Assembly: GCF_000012625.1 (NCBI RefSeq)
Contig: NC_007516.1
Location: 1,612,001-1,676,000, forward strand
Origin: Synechococcus sp. CC9605
Lineage (GTDB): Bacteria > Cyanobacteriota > Cyanobacteriia > PCC-6307 > Cyanobiaceae
Reading direction: 5' to 3'
Length of the DNA stretch: 64,000 bases
Below are positions 54,118 through 64,000 of the stretch, in pieces. Position 1 is the first letter of the stretch. Each line of letters begins with the position of its first letter. The position numbers were made by a program, and so were the translations under genes. The notes under the pieces were generated by a model. That model was not told where the DNA came from and did not search any database. It was given only the letters and a program-made list of their open reading frames with translations.

Positions 54118-55097
54118 GATCGACGATCTTTGTTCAGATCGCGGCTTACCGGGATCCGGATCTCCCGGCCACACTGCACAACCTGATTGAGCGGGCGGCC
54201 CAGCCAGAGCGCCTGCATTTCGGCATCTGCCTGCAACTGGCTGCTGACGATCCGCCGCACTGGGGAACAAGCACATTTCCGGATCATCCACACCTCACGA
54301 GCATCCGGTTCGATGCAACTGAAAGCCGCGGAGCCTGCTGGGCCCGACGCCAGGCTCAAGATGTTTACGGCGGAGAAGACTTTCTGCTGCAGATCGACAG
54401 CCACATGCGGGCTGTGGAGCACTGGGATGACCTGCTTCTGAAGACCTGGAAGGAATGCAGCGATGCAGGTGCCGTTCTCAGTGTTTACCCCAACGGCTTT
54501 CAACAGCCGTGCCGTTTGCAGACATCAACCCTGCCTGTGATGGCAGCCGCCGGTTTCGATGCCGACGGCATCCTCAATCTGCGGGGCATCAGTCGATTTC
54601 AACTTCCAGAAGAACAACCTGATCGACCCATCCCCGGGGCCTTTATCGCCGGAGGATTCCTGTTCGGCCCAGGATCAATCGTGCGCGAAGTGCCCTACGA
54701 CCCCGATCTCTATTTCCATGGGGAAGAGGTTGCCATGTCGGCACGACTGTGGACGTCCGGTTTCAACATCTACGCCCCGAATCGCCTGCTGCTGTTTCAT
54801 CTCTACAAGACAGAACGTACAGACAAAGAGCACTCAGCCACCCATTGGAGCGATCACAGCAATTGGCACCATTACAACCTTCGGGCACTCAAACGCGTAC
54901 ACACACTGCTTGGCAGTCTCAACAACGCCCCTGAGTCAATCCGTTGCTTCAATGATCTACCTGACGAACTTCAACCCTTTGGATTAGGGAAAAAACGCAA
55001 ATTAAGCATGTATCAACAGTGGGCTGGAGTTGATTTCAAAACAGCAGAGATCAGACCAACCGCAAGGCATGCAGAGTTCAACGTATTGCAACCCTGA
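54114..55097 (+). CDS. GlcNAc-transferase-like glycosyltransferase
   Basis: A 327-aa protein of the PF11397 type, related to Skp1-hydroxyproline GlcNAc-transferase: TIFVQIAAYRDPDLPATLHN at the N-terminus, DFLLQIDSHMRAVEHWDDLL with the DxH metal site, and YFHGEEVAMSARLWTSGFNI near residue 200. A GTG start overlaps the folP stop (GTGA), so translation is coupled. It may decorate a cell-surface glycan. Confidence 0.75.
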   Translation: MRSTIFVQIAAYRDPDLPATLHNLIERAAQPERLHFGICLQLAADDPPHWGTSTFPDHPHLTSIRFDATESRGACWARRQAQDVYGGEDFLLQIDSHMRAVEHWDDLLLKTWKECSDAGAVLSVYPNGFQQPCRLQTSTLPVMAAAGFDADGILNLRGISRFQLPEEQPDRPIPGAFIAGGFLFGPGSIVREVPYDPDLYFHGEEVAMSARLWTSGFNIYAPNRLLLFHLYKTERTDKEHSATHWSDHSNWHHYNLRALKRVHTLLGSLNNAPESIRCFNDLPDELQPFGLGKKRKLSMYQQWAGVDFKTAEIRPTARHAEFNVLQP

Positions 55098-55122
55098 ATT
55101 GCATTGCAACTCATTCATCGCC

Positions 55123-55165
55123 AATACCAAAGCCAGAGCCCGTAAGGAGCTCTGTCTTTGGTATT
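55123..55165. terminator. Hairpin between convergent genes
   Basis: AATACCAAAGCCAGAGC (55123-55139) and its near-perfect complement (55149-55165, one mismatch) form a 17-bp stem with a nine-base loop. It lies between the ends of the glycosyltransferase and chlH and probably terminates both, though no long U-run is present. Confidence 0.5.
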
Positions 55166-55167
55166 CA

Positions 55168-58100
55168 TCAGTTGATCGTAGATCTGTCGGTGACAACACC
55201 CTCAATCCGATCCTCAACCTCCTGATACAGCTCCTGCAGCTGCTCAATGTTTTCGTCTGAGGTCTCCCAGTATCCTCGACCATGCACTTCGAGCAGGGTG
55301 CCCACGATCTGGCGGAAGCTGTTGGGGTTGAGTTCCAACAGACGCTTACGCATCTCCGGGTCATTAATGAAGGTCTCGTTGGCTTCTTCGTACACGAAGT
55401 TGTCAACGGCGCCACTGGTGGCACTCCAACCAAGAGTGAAGTTGAGGCGCTTGGCCACCTCTCGCACACCCTCGTAGCCGGAGTCGAGCATGCCTTCATA
55501 CCACTTGGGATTCAGCAGCTTGGTGCGTGAATCCAGGCGAATCGTTTCACTCAGCGAGCGCACCTGAGCGTTGGCCGTGGTGGTATCGGCGATGTAGCTT
55601 GTGGGAGCCTTGCCGTCATCACGCAGGCCGGCTATCAACTTGGTGGGGTCGGAGTCGAAGTAGTGGCTCACATCGGTGAGGGAGATCTCAGCCGAATCGA
55701 GGTTCTGGAAGGTGACATCCGCCGTCTTCATCACGTTCTCGAACACCTCACGCTTCTGGTTCATCTCACCAGGGTTGTCGGCGTTGAAGGCAAAGGTCTT
55801 GCGGGAGAGGTACATCTCCTGCAGTTCACCTTCCTCCTCCCAGGTGCTGTTCTCCACCGCGAGGTTCACGTTGGAGCTGTAGCTGCCGCTGGCGTTGGAA
55901 AACACCCGGCACGCCGCATCCCGCAGGCTCGTACCCTCTTTCTCCGCCTGCTCGAGGGCGTGCTTGCGAACGAAGTTCTGCTCCAGAGGCTCATCGGCCT
56001 CGGCAGCCATCTTCACGGCCTGATCGATCAGCGCCATCTGGTTGATGAACAGATCGCGGAACACACCGGAGCAGTTCACCACCACGTCAACGCGGGGGCG
56101 ACCGAGTTCCTCAAGGGGAATCAGCTCAAGCTTGTTCACCCGACCCACGGAGTCCGCCATTGGCTTGACGCCGACGAACCAGAGGATCTGAGCCAGGGAT
56201 TCGCCGTAGGTCTTGATGTTGTCGGTTCCCCAGAGCACGCAGGCGATGGTTTCGGGCCAGGTGCCTTGCTCCTCGCGCTGACGCTCAATCAACTTGTCGA
56301 CAACACTCTTGGCTGCAGCCACCGCGGCCCTGGTGGGAATCGCCTGCGGGTCGAGGGCATGGATGTTCTTGCCACTGGGTAGCACACCTGGATTGCGAAT
56401 CGGATCACCCCCGGGGCCCGGAAGGATGTATTCACCATCGAGAGCCTTCAGCAGACTCTCCATCTCCATGTCGGCACACACCTGCTCAAGGCAGAAGCGC
56501 AGATAGGCAAAGAGCTTGTCGAGCTCTGTGGAATCGATCTGCACGAAGCCAGCGGTGCAGCAGGCCCTCAGCCACGGGGAAGGAAGTTTGAAGCCGAACT
56601 TGGCAAGCAGGTCGTAGAACAAACCGAAGCTGTTGCGCAGGCTGACCCGACCATCACGACCGGTGAGCATGCGAACCATGGCGCCGATGGCAGCGCGGGA
56701 CGTCTCCGTGATCGTGCGGTTCAGCTCAACATCGGCGAGTACACCCTCGTCGTTGCCTTTGTAGATGTCTTCGATCGAGCGGCCCATCGCCTCAGCCAGC
56801 AGGCCGGGGAGTGAGCGAAGACCATCCTCCTCACGCTCGAGAGCAGCAATATTCACCAAGGTGGCAACAGCTTCCTCAGCGGTGGGAGGCTTGCCAATGG
56901 TGTGCAAGCCACAGGGCAGGAGACGGCTTTCGATCTCCATCAACTGGCGGTAGACGGCACCCACTAGGTCATCGCGTCCATCGAGTTCGAGGGTCGAGGC
57001 GTCCTCCTCAGGAAGGTCAACGTCCTTATCAAGGTTGCACTGACGTGCCGTCTCGATGATCGTGTTGACGATCTGAATCCCGCGGCCACCCTCGCGCAGC
57101 TGCTGGTAGGAGCCCACCAGCTCACCCAGTTCCTTCAGCCCCTTGTAAAGACCGGCATTTTCAGCCGGAGGGGTGAGGTAGCTGATGGTGGAGGCATAAC
57201 CACGACGCTTGGCGATGGTGGCCTCGGAGGGGTTATTGGCGGCGTAGTAGTAGAGGTTGGGCAGCGCACCGATCAATGAATCGGGGTAGCAGGTTTCGCT
57301 CATGCCCATCTGCTTGCCGGGCATGAATTCGAGCGAGCCGTGGGTGCCGAAGTGCAGCACCGCATCAGCCTTCCAGATCTTCTGCAGATAGGTGTAGTAA
57401 GCGGCGAAACCGTGGTGGGGGCTGGCGCTGCGGGAATAGAGCAAGCGCATCGGATCACCCTCGTAGCCGAAGGTGGGCTGAACGCCAACGAAGACGTTGC
57501 CGAAGTGGCGACCGAAAACCAGCAGGTTCTGGCCATCGCTGTTGAGGTTGCCGGGGGGCTTGCCCCAGTTCTCTTCCAGGCGTTCGGAGTAAGGCGTCAG
57601 ACGCTCGTACTCCTCGACGCTCATCCGATGGGCGATGGACAGCTCAGGAGAGCCCTGCATGGCATCGGCGTCATTGATGACAGCCTCCAACAGTTCTCGA
57701 GGCGTGGAGGGCAAGTCCTGAACGTCGTAGCCCTTCGCTTTCATCTCCTGCATCACCCGATGGATGGAGCCGAAAACGTCGAGGTAAGCCGCGGTGCCGA
57801 CATTGCCCTTGTCGGGAGGGAAGCTGAACACGGTGATCGCAAGCTTCTTTTCGGTGCGGGGCTTGATCCGCAGCGATGACCAGCGGATGGACCGCTCAGC
57901 AATGGCATCAACCCGGTCTTGAAGGGTGTGCGCCTTGCCGGTGGCATCGTCACGGCCCGAGAGAACGATGGGCTCGATGGCGCCATCCAGTTCCGGTATG
58001 GCGATCTGTAGAGCCACCTGCACCGGGTGCAGGCCAAGGTCGCTCTGTTCCCACTCCTGGGTGGTCTGGAAGACAAGGGGGAGAGCCACCATGTAAGGGC

Positions 58101-59193
58101 GGTTGAGCTTCTTCAGCGACTCAATCGCCTTGGGGTGGTCCTGGCGGGCCGGGCCTCCAACCAGTGCAAAACCGGTGAGGGAGACGATGCCGTCCACCAG
58201 CGGCTGCTCAGGATTCAGGGGGTCGTAAAAAAAGGCATTGACCGGCTTGGAGAAGTCGAGACCGCCGCAGAAGATCGGAATCACGCGGGCACCGCGGAAC
58301 TCCAGCTCCTGGATGGTGGCTACGTAGTGGGCATCGTCACCGGTGACGATGTGGCTGCGCTGCAGCACTAAACCGATCACCGGACCTTTGCGGGCCTCCT
58401 CAGACAGGTCTGTGCGGCTGGACGTCCAGTTCAGATATTCCTTGAGGTCCTCGAACATCGAGGGAGCCAGGGGATGCCAGATGCCGAGGTCGGGGAACAC
58501 CTCAGGCTCCGCCACCTCCATGGCTGGACGTTCCTTTCCTTCTGCAGCTGGGAAGACGTACTTGTCAGCCAGCATCAACAGAAAGTTGCGCAGGTTGTCG
58601 GGGGTACCGCCCAGCCAGTACTGGAAGCTGAGCATGAAGCTGCGGGCATCCTGAGCCTTCTCAACCGGCAGGTACTTGAGAACGGTGGGGAGCGTGTTCA
58701 GCAGCTTGAGCATCGCGTCCTGGAAGCCAGCACCTCCGGCTTCCTTTCGCTTCTTCATGAAGCCTGCGATGGCGCTCTTGCTCTGACCGAGCTGGGCCAT
58801 CGAGAAGCTGCCCAGCTTGTTCAGCCGCATGACTTCAGGCATGGACGGGAAAACAACAGCCGCCTTGAGGCGGGCGCGGTGCGGGGCAACGGCGTCCACA
58901 ACCTTTTGCGCCAGATCTTCAATGAAGATCAAAGAGGCGACGAAGACATCAGCTTCAGCCACATCGGCACAGAAACCGGCGTAGTTGTCGTCGTCGCGGA
59001 GTTCTTCAATCAGATAGCCGCACAACTCGATCCCAAGATCGCCACCAGAAGCGTTGAGAGCCGTTGCTGCCTGGGTGAGGGCGTTTTGGTATTGGGGCTC
59101 CAGCACCACGTAAACCGCCTTCATGACGGACTTGTGGTTCTGGCCCTCCACAGGAGCAACGCGGCGATCGGCGGAGCGGACCTGTGTGAACAT
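55168..59193 (-). CDS. chlH: Magnesium chelatase subunit H
   Basis: A 1341-aa porphyrin-binding subunit of magnesium chelatase, close to the usual 1330 length, inserting Mg into protoporphyrin IX with ChlI and ChlD as the first committed step of chlorophyll synthesis. [20 protein letters not shown] with the catalytic His region and FGTHGS are clear. [20 protein letters not shown] and [20 protein letters not shown] are further CobN/BchH family blocks. The enzyme is soluble and can associate with thylakoids. Confidence 0.95.
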   Translation of the reverse strand: MFTQVRSADRRVAPVEGQNHKSVMKAVYVVLEPQYQNALTQAATALNASGGDLGIELCGYLIEELRDDDNYAGFCADVAEADVFVASLIFIEDLAQKVVDAVAPHRARLKAAVVFPSMPEVMRLNKLGSFSMAQLGQSKSAIAGFMKKRKEAGGAGFQDAMLKLLNTLPTVLKYLPVEKAQDARSFMLSFQYWLGGTPDNLRNFLLMLADKYVFPAAEGKERPAMEVAEPEVFPDLGIWHPLAPSMFEDLKEYLNWTSSRTDLSEEARKGPVIGLVLQRSHIVTGDDAHYVATIQELEFRGARVIPIFCGGLDFSKPVNAFFYDPLNPEQPLVDGIVSLTGFALVGGPARQDHPKAIESLKKLNRPYMVALPLVFQTTQEWEQSDLGLHPVQVALQIAIPELDGAIEPIVLSGRDDATGKAHTLQDRVDAIAERSIRWSSLRIKPRTEKKLAITVFSFPPDKGNVGTAAYLDVFGSIHRVMQEMKAKGYDVQDLPSTPRELLEAVINDADAMQGSPELSIAHRMSVEEYERLTPYSERLEENWGKPPGNLNSDGQNLLVFGRHFGNVFVGVQPTFGYEGDPMRLLYSRSASPHHGFAAYYTYLQKIWKADAVLHFGTHGSLEFMPGKQMGMSETCYPDSLIGALPNLYYYAANNPSEATIAKRRGYASTISYLTPPAENAGLYKGLKELGELVGSYQQLREGGRGIQIVNTIIETARQCNLDKDVDLPEEDASTLELDGRDDLVGAVYRQLMEIESRLLPCGLHTIGKPPTAEEAVATLVNIAALEREEDGLRSLPGLLAEAMGRSIEDIYKGNDEGVLADVELNRTITETSRAAIGAMVRMLTGRDGRVSLRNSFGLFYDLLAKFGFKLPSPWLRACCTAGFVQIDSTELDKLFAYLRFCLEQVCADMEMESLLKALDGEYILPGPGGDPIRNPGVLPSGKNIHALDPQAIPTRAAVAAAKSVVDKLIERQREEQGTWPETIACVLWGTDNIKTYGESLAQILWFVGVKPMADSVGRVNKLELIPLEELGRPRVDVVVNCSGVFRDLFINQMALIDQAVKMAAEADEPLEQNFVRKHALEQAEKEGTSLRDAACRVFSNASGSYSSNVNLAVENSTWEEEGELQEMYLSRKTFAFNADNPGEMNQKREVFENVMKTADVTFQNLDSAEISLTDVSHYFDSDPTKLIAGLRDDGKAPTSYIADTTTANAQVRSLSETIRLDSRTKLLNPKWYEGMLDSGYEGVREVAKRLNFTLGWSATSGAVDNFVYEEANETFINDPEMRKRLLELNPNSFRQIVGTLLEVHGRGYWETSDENIEQLQELYQEVEDRIEGVVTDRSTIN

Positions 59194-59310
59194 CAGCGCG
59201 CTTTGAGCAATGCGAAGAACCTTACGGCGACTGGCCCTTGCGGCGCGAGGATTTCTGATCGGCCGTTACACGAGCTGACCCATAGGCTTTGAAGCGTCTG
59301 CTGCGCTTTC

Positions 59311-60144
59311 ATGACCGCTCCGATTCCCGTCGTTGTTGCCGGTGCCCTCGGGCGCATGGGCGCCGAGGTGATCAAGGCTGTGGTGGGAGCCGAAGACTGC
59401 AGCCTGGTTGGCGCCATCGACAACACCCCCGGCAAAGAGGGTGCAGACGTGGGCCTGGAGCTGGGCCTGGGCGAACTGGAGGTGGCCGTGACGGCTGATT
59501 TCGAAGGCTGTCTCTGCGCTGTGAGCCAATCGGTGCGGGACAGCGGCAGCGGCGCTGTGTTGGTGGATTTCACCCACCCCTCTGTTGTTTACGAGCACAC
59601 CCGTGCGGCGATCGCCTACGGCGTTCACCCCGTGATCGGAACCACAGGGCTCTCGCCTGAACAACTCAACGACCTCACCGAGTTCTCGGCCAAGGCGTCC
59701 GTGGGTGGGGCCGTGATCCCCAATTTCTCAGTGGGCATGGTGCTCTTGCAGCAAGCCGCAGCCGCAGCGGCACGGTTCTACGACCACGCGGAACTGACGG
59801 AACTGCACCACAACCGCAAAGCGGATGCGCCCAGCGGCACCTGCATCAAAACCGCTGAGCTGATGGAGGAGCTGGGAAAGAGCTTCAATCCCGAGGAAGT
59901 GGACGAGCACGAATCCCTGGCGGGCTGCCGCGGCGGACAGCGGGACAGTGGCCTGCGGCTTCACTCCGTGCGGCTGCCTGGCCTGGTGGCTCACCAAGAG
60001 GTGATGTTCGGTGCCCCCGGGGAGACCTACACCCTGCGTCACGACACCATTGATCGTTCCGCTTACATGCCCGGCGTGCTGCTGACGGTGCGCAAGGTGG
60101 GCAACCTCGGCAGCCTTGTGTATGGCCTTGAGCGCCTGATCTGA
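59311..60144 (+). CDS. dapB: 4-hydroxy-tetrahydrodipicolinate reductase
   Basis: A 277-aa DapB with the NAD(P)-binding [20 protein letters not shown], the substrate-binding [15 protein letters not shown] and a C-terminal [20 protein letters not shown]. It acts in lysine and diaminopimelate synthesis. It starts 117 bases from the divergent chlH start. Slightly longer than the E. coli enzyme (273). Confidence 0.95.
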   Translation: MTAPIPVVVAGALGRMGAEVIKAVVGAEDCSLVGAIDNTPGKEGADVGLELGLGELEVAVTADFEGCLCAVSQSVRDSGSGAVLVDFTHPSVVYEHTRAAIAYGVHPVIGTTGLSPEQLNDLTEFSAKASVGGAVIPNFSVGMVLLQQAAAAAARFYDHAELTELHHNRKADAPSGTCIKTAELMEELGKSFNPEEVDEHESLAGCRGGQRDSGLRLHSVRLPGLVAHQEVMFGAPGETYTLRHDTIDRSAYMPGVLLTVRKVGNLGSLVYGLERLI

Positions 60145-60154
60145 AGGCGACACC

Positions 60155-60811
60155 ATGCTTATTCCGCTCCGCCCCGGCGAATTGCAACGGCTCATCCCTG
60201 CTGTTGCCACCGGCACCCAGTTCCGCGTTGCCCTCGGCAACCCTCAGGAGGTGCTGCAGCGCCTGATGATCGCCGCCATCGGCGGGGTGATCACGTTCCT
60301 GATTTACAACCAGGCGCAGCTGGGCAGCCGCTGGGGTCCCGTCTGGCTGGTGATCAGCGTTGTGTTCTTCCTCTATGTGCTTTGGGGCCCGATCGTTCAG
60401 GCCGGCCAACGCAACGCCACGCTGCGGCGCTATCCCGCTGCTGCCCTGTTTGAGGGCGAGGTAGCGGACGTGATCACGCGAGAGCGGGTGGAAAACCGCC
60501 ACGAGCAGGCCGACAGCCGCGGGCGACTGGAACTCGTGGAGAACCGACGCACCTGGATGCTGCTCGAACTCGAAGACGAGGAGGGGTATCTCGGCCGGGT
60601 GGCCTTTCCGATGGAGAAAAAGCACCAGTCGATCCGCCGCGGCAGCCTGATCCGCTGCCTGGTGCTCAGCGAGCGCAAGGACTTCTCAAAGATCGGAGCC
60701 CTCAGCGATGCCTGGCTGCCGGGCATGCGGATCTGGGTTGGCGAGTACCCCTTCCTGCTCCGCCCCGCCTTTGAGGAGCTTTGCCAACTCCGCCTGAGCA
60801 GTCGTCGCTGA
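60155..60811 (+). CDS. Conserved cyanobacterial membrane protein
   Basis: A 218-aa protein with two hydrophobic segments (MIAAIGGVITFLIYNQ and GPVWLVISVVFFLYVLWGPI) near residues 40-85 and a soluble C-terminal domain (RRTWMLLELEDEEGYLGRVA). It lies ten bases after dapB in the same direction. I recognise it as a cyanobacteria-wide hypothetical but know no function. Confidence 0.65.
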   Translation: MLIPLRPGELQRLIPAVATGTQFRVALGNPQEVLQRLMIAAIGGVITFLIYNQAQLGSRWGPVWLVISVVFFLYVLWGPIVQAGQRNATLRRYPAAALFEGEVADVITRERVENRHEQADSRGRLELVENRRTWMLLELEDEEGYLGRVAFPMEKKHQSIRRGSLIRCLVLSERKDFSKIGALSDAWLPGMRIWVGEYPFLLRPAFEELCQLRLSSRR

Positions 60812-60875
60812 AAAGCCACCGCTGAACATTTCTTAAACCTGGTTTACACTTCTTATCAATTCAACGACGGCACCC

Positions 60876-61127
60876 ATGTCCCAATCCTCTCCCACCACTC
60901 CTGTCGTGCGCGGTGCACAGGTCACCATGGAAGATGGCGGCCGCCTCAACGCCTTCGCCACGGAACCCCGCATGGAAGTGGTTGAAGCAACGCAGGGCTG
61001 GGGCTTCCACGACCGCGCCGAGAAACTGAACGGCCGCATGGCCATGCTGGGGTTCATTGCTCTGCTGGCCACCGAGCTGGCCCTGGGCGGCGAATCCTTC
61101 GTACACGGGCTGCTCGGCCTGGGCTGA
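60876..61127 (+). CDS. hli: High-light-inducible protein
   Basis: An 83-aa one-helix chlorophyll a/b-binding-like protein. The helix has the conserved [20 protein letters not shown] (ExxNGRxAMxGF), whose Glu/Asn/Arg bind chlorophyll. HLIPs protect photosystems and assembly intermediates from excess light. The 45-residue N-terminal region is longer than in the minimal members. AT-rich sequence directly upstream (TTTCTTAAACC, TACACTTCTTATC) is promoter-like. Confidence 0.9.
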   Translation: MSQSSPTTPVVRGAQVTMEDGGRLNAFATEPRMEVVEATQGWGFHDRAEKLNGRMAMLGFIALLATELALGGESFVHGLLGLG

Positions 61128-61168
61128 TCGCCTCGCACTGAATCGGGATTGCTGACCAGACTCCCTGA

Positions 61169-62314
61169 ATGGCTGCATCCCCTCCAGAGATTCATATCTT
61201 GGGCGCTGGTCCCACCGGCGCCCTCACAGCTCTTGCCCTCGGCCTCCAAGGTCAGCGAGTGGTCCTGTTTGACCCGCTGACGGCATCGGAACTTCAAGCC
61301 AGAAGTCGGGCATACGCCATCACCCACTCCAGTCGAAGGCTGTTGACCAACCTCGGCCTTTGGCATGACCTGCGCGAAGCCTTAGTGCCCTTCCGCGACC
61401 TGGATTTGCGGGACGGGGCCACCAACGCTCGCGTTCTCTTCGGCCAGGACGACCTGGCATCAGCCAATCAGAACCACGACGGCATTGGTTGGATCCTCGA
61501 CCACCGGCCCTTGATGAAGCTGTTGCTGGCCCGGCTGGAGACCCACGGCAACGTCGCCATGCACCTGGCCGAACCGTGCCCTGATCCAGGCGCTGATGCC
61601 CTGATCGTGGCAGCTGATGGACCGCGCTCCCCCACACGAGAGGCCTGGGGCATCCGTCACTGGGGCATCCGTTATCAACAGGGGTGTCTCACCGCCAAAG
61701 TCGCCCTGCGGGGGCTCCCCCATGACAGGGCCTGCGAATTGTTTCGTCCGGAAGGTCCTTTCGCTGTTCTGCCATTGGGGCAGGGAACCTTCCAGGTGGT
61801 GTGGAGTGCACCCTGGCAGCGTTGCCAGCAGCGCAGCACACTGCAGCGCAGTGCTTTTCTCGATCAGCTGGCCGCTGTTCTGCCGGAGGGGATTGAACCG
61901 GATCGTCTGCTCGATCAACCCCGAGCGTTCCCGCAACAATGGCTGTTGGCTCACCGCTTTCATCGCGGACGGGGCGTGCTGATCGGCGAAGCGGGCCACC
62001 GCTGCCACCCCGTTGGAGGCCAGGGGCTCAATCTCTGCTGGCGTGATGTGGAAGGCTTGCTGCGCGCCGTGGAGCAGGGCGGCAGCGCCGCAGCAATCGC
62101 TCGGCGTTACGGGATGAGCCGCTGGCTCGATGTGCTCCAGGTGGGCGTGGCGACGGATCTCCTGGTGCGGGTGTTCTCCAACCGCCAACCGCTGTTGCTT
62201 CCCCTACGGCGCCTGGCTCTGCTGCTGCTGAAGCGGTTCTCTGGGTTGCGCCAACTGAGCTTGCGGGCCATGAGTGACGGCCCCATGCAGCTCTGGCGGG
62301 CCTTGCCAAACTGA
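61169..62314 (+). CDS. UbiH-like FAD monooxygenase
   Basis: A 381-aa FAD-dependent hydroxylase of the UbiH/COQ6 family. The FAD motif is HILGAGPTGALTALALG, ARSRAYAITHSSRRLLTNLG is the family's second block, and the GEAGHRCHPVGGQGLNLCWR segment binds FAD (GD-type motif). Cyanobacteria do not make ubiquinone, so the substrate may be another quinone or an aromatic compound. An ATG at 61169 starts the frame. Confidence 0.82.
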   Translation: MAASPPEIHILGAGPTGALTALALGLQGQRVVLFDPLTASELQARSRAYAITHSSRRLLTNLGLWHDLREALVPFRDLDLRDGATNARVLFGQDDLASANQNHDGIGWILDHRPLMKLLLARLETHGNVAMHLAEPCPDPGADALIVAADGPRSPTREAWGIRHWGIRYQQGCLTAKVALRGLPHDRACELFRPEGPFAVLPLGQGTFQVVWSAPWQRCQQRSTLQRSAFLDQLAAVLPEGIEPDRLLDQPRAFPQQWLLAHRFHRGRGVLIGEAGHRCHPVGGQGLNLCWRDVEGLLRAVEQGGSAAAIARRYGMSRWLDVLQVGVATDLLVRVFSNRQPLLLPLRRLALLLLKRFSGLRQLSLRAMSDGPMQLWRALPN

Positions 62315-62334
62315 GCCAAGCGTGGGTCGCGACC

Positions 62335-62547
62335 ATGGTCATGTCCAGCCAGCGACAACCCCCAGCGACGGACGCGCTGCTGCAGTTCCTTCAGCTCCGT
62401 TTGGGGTTGAGTCCCAGCGCCCTGGACCTGGGGCAACGCCAGGCTGAACTGGAACAAGCGCCTCTCCCAATCGTTCTGTGGAGCTTCGGGTTGTTGAGTT
62501 TGCAGCAGTTGGAAGAGGTCTTCGACTGGCAGAACAATCAGCCGTAG
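62335..62547 (+). CDS. DUF2949 protein
   Basis: A 70-aa protein of the cyanobacterial DUF2949 family: [20 protein letters not shown] then [23 protein letters not shown]. The Phe-Asp-Trp end and the spacing of the helices fit. It lies 20 bases after the UbiH-like gene. Its last ten bases overlap the convergent apt gene. Confidence 0.7.
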   Translation: MVMSSQRQPPATDALLQFLQLRLGLSPSALDLGQRQAELEQAPLPIVLWSFGLLSLQQLEEVFDWQNNQP

Positions 62548-63089
62548 CGCAACAACGCTTCCACGGGTTGGCCCGCAGGCAACGCCCGACGGCCTCCGAA
62601 CCCCTCCAGCTCGATCACAAAGGCGAAGCCCACCAAGCAACCACCGGCCTGCTCCACCAGCTGTCCCGTCGCTGCAGCCGTTCCACCGGTGGCTAGCAAG
62701 TCGTCCACCACCAGGACCCGGGGTGAATGTTCAAGGGCATCGGCTTGAATCTCGAGCCGATCGGTGCCGTACTCCAAGGCGTAATCCAGACCGACCACCT
62801 CACCGGGCAGCTTTCCGGGCTTCCGCACAGGCACGAAGCCAAGCCGTCGGTCGCTGGCCAAAGGTGCCCCGAAAATGAACCCCCGGGATTCGATCCCCAC
62901 GATCAGATCAGGCTTCACCTGGTCGCAGATCCGGCCGAACTGGCTGATCACCTCGGCCATGGCCTCGGGCGACCGCAGGAGCGGGTTGATGTCCCGAAAC
63001 AGAATTCCAGGCTTGGGAAAGTCTGGAATTGAGCGAATGTGCGACTGAAGATCCAAATCCAGGTGACGCAATGGCGGTGCCCCTGGCAT
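62538..63089 (-). CDS. apt: Adenine phosphoribosyltransferase
   Basis: A 183-aa type I PRTase. [20 protein letters not shown] and the PRPP loop [20 protein letters not shown] (DD-x-x-ATGGT) are clear, and the end [19 protein letters not shown] is typical. It salvages adenine to AMP. ATG at 63089 (or 63092) is chosen; frames extend to 63209 through Arg-rich sequence that overlaps the divergent gene. Confidence 0.93.
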   Translation of the reverse strand: MPGAPPLRHLDLDLQSHIRSIPDFPKPGILFRDINPLLRSPEAMAEVISQFGRICDQVKPDLIVGIESRGFIFGAPLASDRRLGFVPVRKPGKLPGEVVGLDYALEYGTDRLEIQADALEHSPRVLVVDDLLATGGTAAATGQLVEQAGGCLVGFAFVIELEGFGGRRALPAGQPVEALLRYG

Positions 63090-63099
63090 CATCGCAGCC

Positions 63100-63648
63100 A
63101 TGACTGAAGCTCCAGCCCCCAGCGCACCCACCGACGGCGCGCGCCTCAGCCGGCGGGGCGTCGAGCGCCTCGACCTCTTGCTGCTGACTATCGAGGCTTT
63201 GGATCTCAACGGTGGGGAGGCGATGGTCTGGACCAGTCAGCAGATGGGCCTTCAGGCGCAATTCCCCAACCGAGTTGAACTCTGGAAGCGGCGCTGTCAT
63301 AACCCCCTCCGGCGCACCACCCGGCGGGACCAGCTCAACCCAGTGGACGCCGACTCACTGATCTGCCTGGTGTGTGCCATGGCAGATCGGCTCTACCCCA
63401 TGCTCCACCAGCTCCTCTCGAGCCGCGAACCGGAACAGCTCACCCAACAGCGTTGGCAGTTGTTCCATGAGCGCCTGCGCGACCTCATCGAAGAACGGAT
63501 GAATCAGCGCCGGGAAGCCGTTGTTCGCCTCCTGACCATGGAGCCGGCAGGCCCTCTGCACCGTCAGCTGATCAGCACCCTGGCGTTCTGCGCAGGCCCA
63601 GGAGGAATCGATCGACTCCGCGCAACCCTGCTCGACCCCACGCCTTAG
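63100..63648 (+). CDS. DUF3038 protein
   Basis: A 182-aa protein matching the DUF3038 family ([20 protein letters not shown] near residue 17; [17 protein letters not shown]). It is largely helical. It diverges from apt by ten bases. The next gene is a DUF4335 protein, and these two families are commonly neighbours in cyanobacteria, suggesting a common, unknown role. Confidence 0.75.
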   Translation: MTEAPAPSAPTDGARLSRRGVERLDLLLLTIEALDLNGGEAMVWTSQQMGLQAQFPNRVELWKRRCHNPLRRTTRRDQLNPVDADSLICLVCAMADRLYPMLHQLLSSREPEQLTQQRWQLFHERLRDLIEERMNQRREAVVRLLTMEPAGPLHRQLISTLAFCAGPGGIDRLRATLLDPTP

Positions 63649-63656
63649 GCCGACCA

Positions 63657-64000
63657 TGCTGAAAACGACCTACCAATACGAACAGACTGCAGCACGGCTT
63701 GTGGTGGAAGGCTTTCCCGACCTCTCCGCCGGACACTCCAATGAGGCGATCGGCATCCTGTCGTCCTGGCGGCTGCAGTTGATCGGAGCACCGGAACTGG
63801 AAGGAACCCGAGATCATCTCGAGGCTCTGATGGCAGCGGTGATGCCTTACGCCAGACATCGCTTGTCTGGCGTAAGGCGCCGTTTTGGCCAGGAGAGCGG
63901 TTTTGTGAGCATTGCGCCGGATCAGACCAACCATCGGCTGGAACTGCGCAGCAGCCGTGAGGGCGTTGAGCCGTTGCAGCTCAGGCTCGATGACGCCGAA
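63657..64000 (+). CDS. DUF4335 protein, 5' part only
   Basis: The frame starts ATGCTGAAAACGACC at 63657, eight bases after DUF3038, and continues past the window edge. The visible 114 residues begin MLKTTYQYEQTAARLVVEGF, then SWRLQLIGAPELEGTRDHLE and the DUF4335 pattern. A perfect 15-bp inverted repeat lies inside it at 63844-63878. Confidence 0.65.
63844..63878. repeat. Perfect 15-bp hairpin inside the DUF4335 gene
   Basis: GCCTTACGCCAGACA (63844-63858), loop TCGCT, and its perfect complement (63864-63878). It encodes PYARHRLSGVRR in frame. A stem this long is unexpected within a coding region. Confidence 0.7.

Overview
The window is a stretch of a marine picocyanobacterial chromosome, most probably marine Synechococcus. 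The GC-rich, densely packed backbone carries chlorophyll (chlH), high-light-inducible protein (hli), glucosylglycerol-phosphate phosphatase (stpA), cyAbrB and arsS genes, plus many cyanobacteria-restricted families (DUF3721, Trp-rich TIGR02450, DUF2811, DUF3318, CGLD27, DUF3386, DUF2949, DUF3038/DUF4335). Identifications rest on reading the translated proteins; no database search was run.

Layout. 1-12,739: backbone with a frameshifted membrane protein, a divergent L,D-transpeptidase-like/2OG-oxygenase pair, a phosphoesterase cluster, Fur, a DUF3721 pair, arsS, stpA, a Rieske/PaO oxygenase, a glutathione S-transferase and a 504-aa dehydrogenase-like gene. 12,740-22,684: an AT-richer integrated element of about 9.9 kb. 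22,685-64,000: backbone again, with an APH-like kinase, a DOMON-like protein, a lytic transglycosylase, metY-metA, an AlkB-like protein, an AEC transporter, cyAbrB, a four-gene amino-acid ABC transporter, a SulP transporter, CbiX-like chelatase, GMC oxidoreductase, initiator tRNA, asparaginase, rsfS, carB, an alanine/sodium symporter, an ABC exporter, tpiA-folP-glycosyltransferase, chlH, dapB, hli, a UbiH-like monooxygenase, apt and DUF3038-DUF4335.

The notable object is the integrated element. Its tyrosine integrase sits just inside the left end. A 13-bp direct repeat (TGATCGAGAGTCA) marks both ends. At the left end the repeat lies in the last codons of the 504-aa gene. At the right end it is followed by what must be the original last codons of that gene (reading ESQLKA-stop). 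The element therefore entered the 3' end of a protein-coding gene and supplied a replacement terminus (ESQLDQ-stop). Copies of GTCTAAGTT, probable integrase arm sites, lie inside both ends. The interior has a leftward block of seven small unknown genes, including ribbon-helix-helix and helix-turn-helix candidates, interrupted by a tRNA-like T-arm/acceptor sequence. Next comes about 1.4 kb without convincing genes that holds serial hairpins, six 25-bp tandem repeats and a 70-bp direct repeat, an arrangement like a plasmid or satellite origin or packaging region. A cargo end of small ORFs follows. No capsid, terminase or recognisable replicase gene is visible, so a phage satellite or plasmid-like integrative element is the best reading; this is inference.

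Functional groups in the backbone: metY with metA suggests homocysteine synthesis by direct sulfhydrylation of O-acetylhomoserine; the ABC cassette imports amino acids; stpA belongs to compatible-solute synthesis; chlH, hli and the PaO-like oxygenase belong to pigment metabolism.
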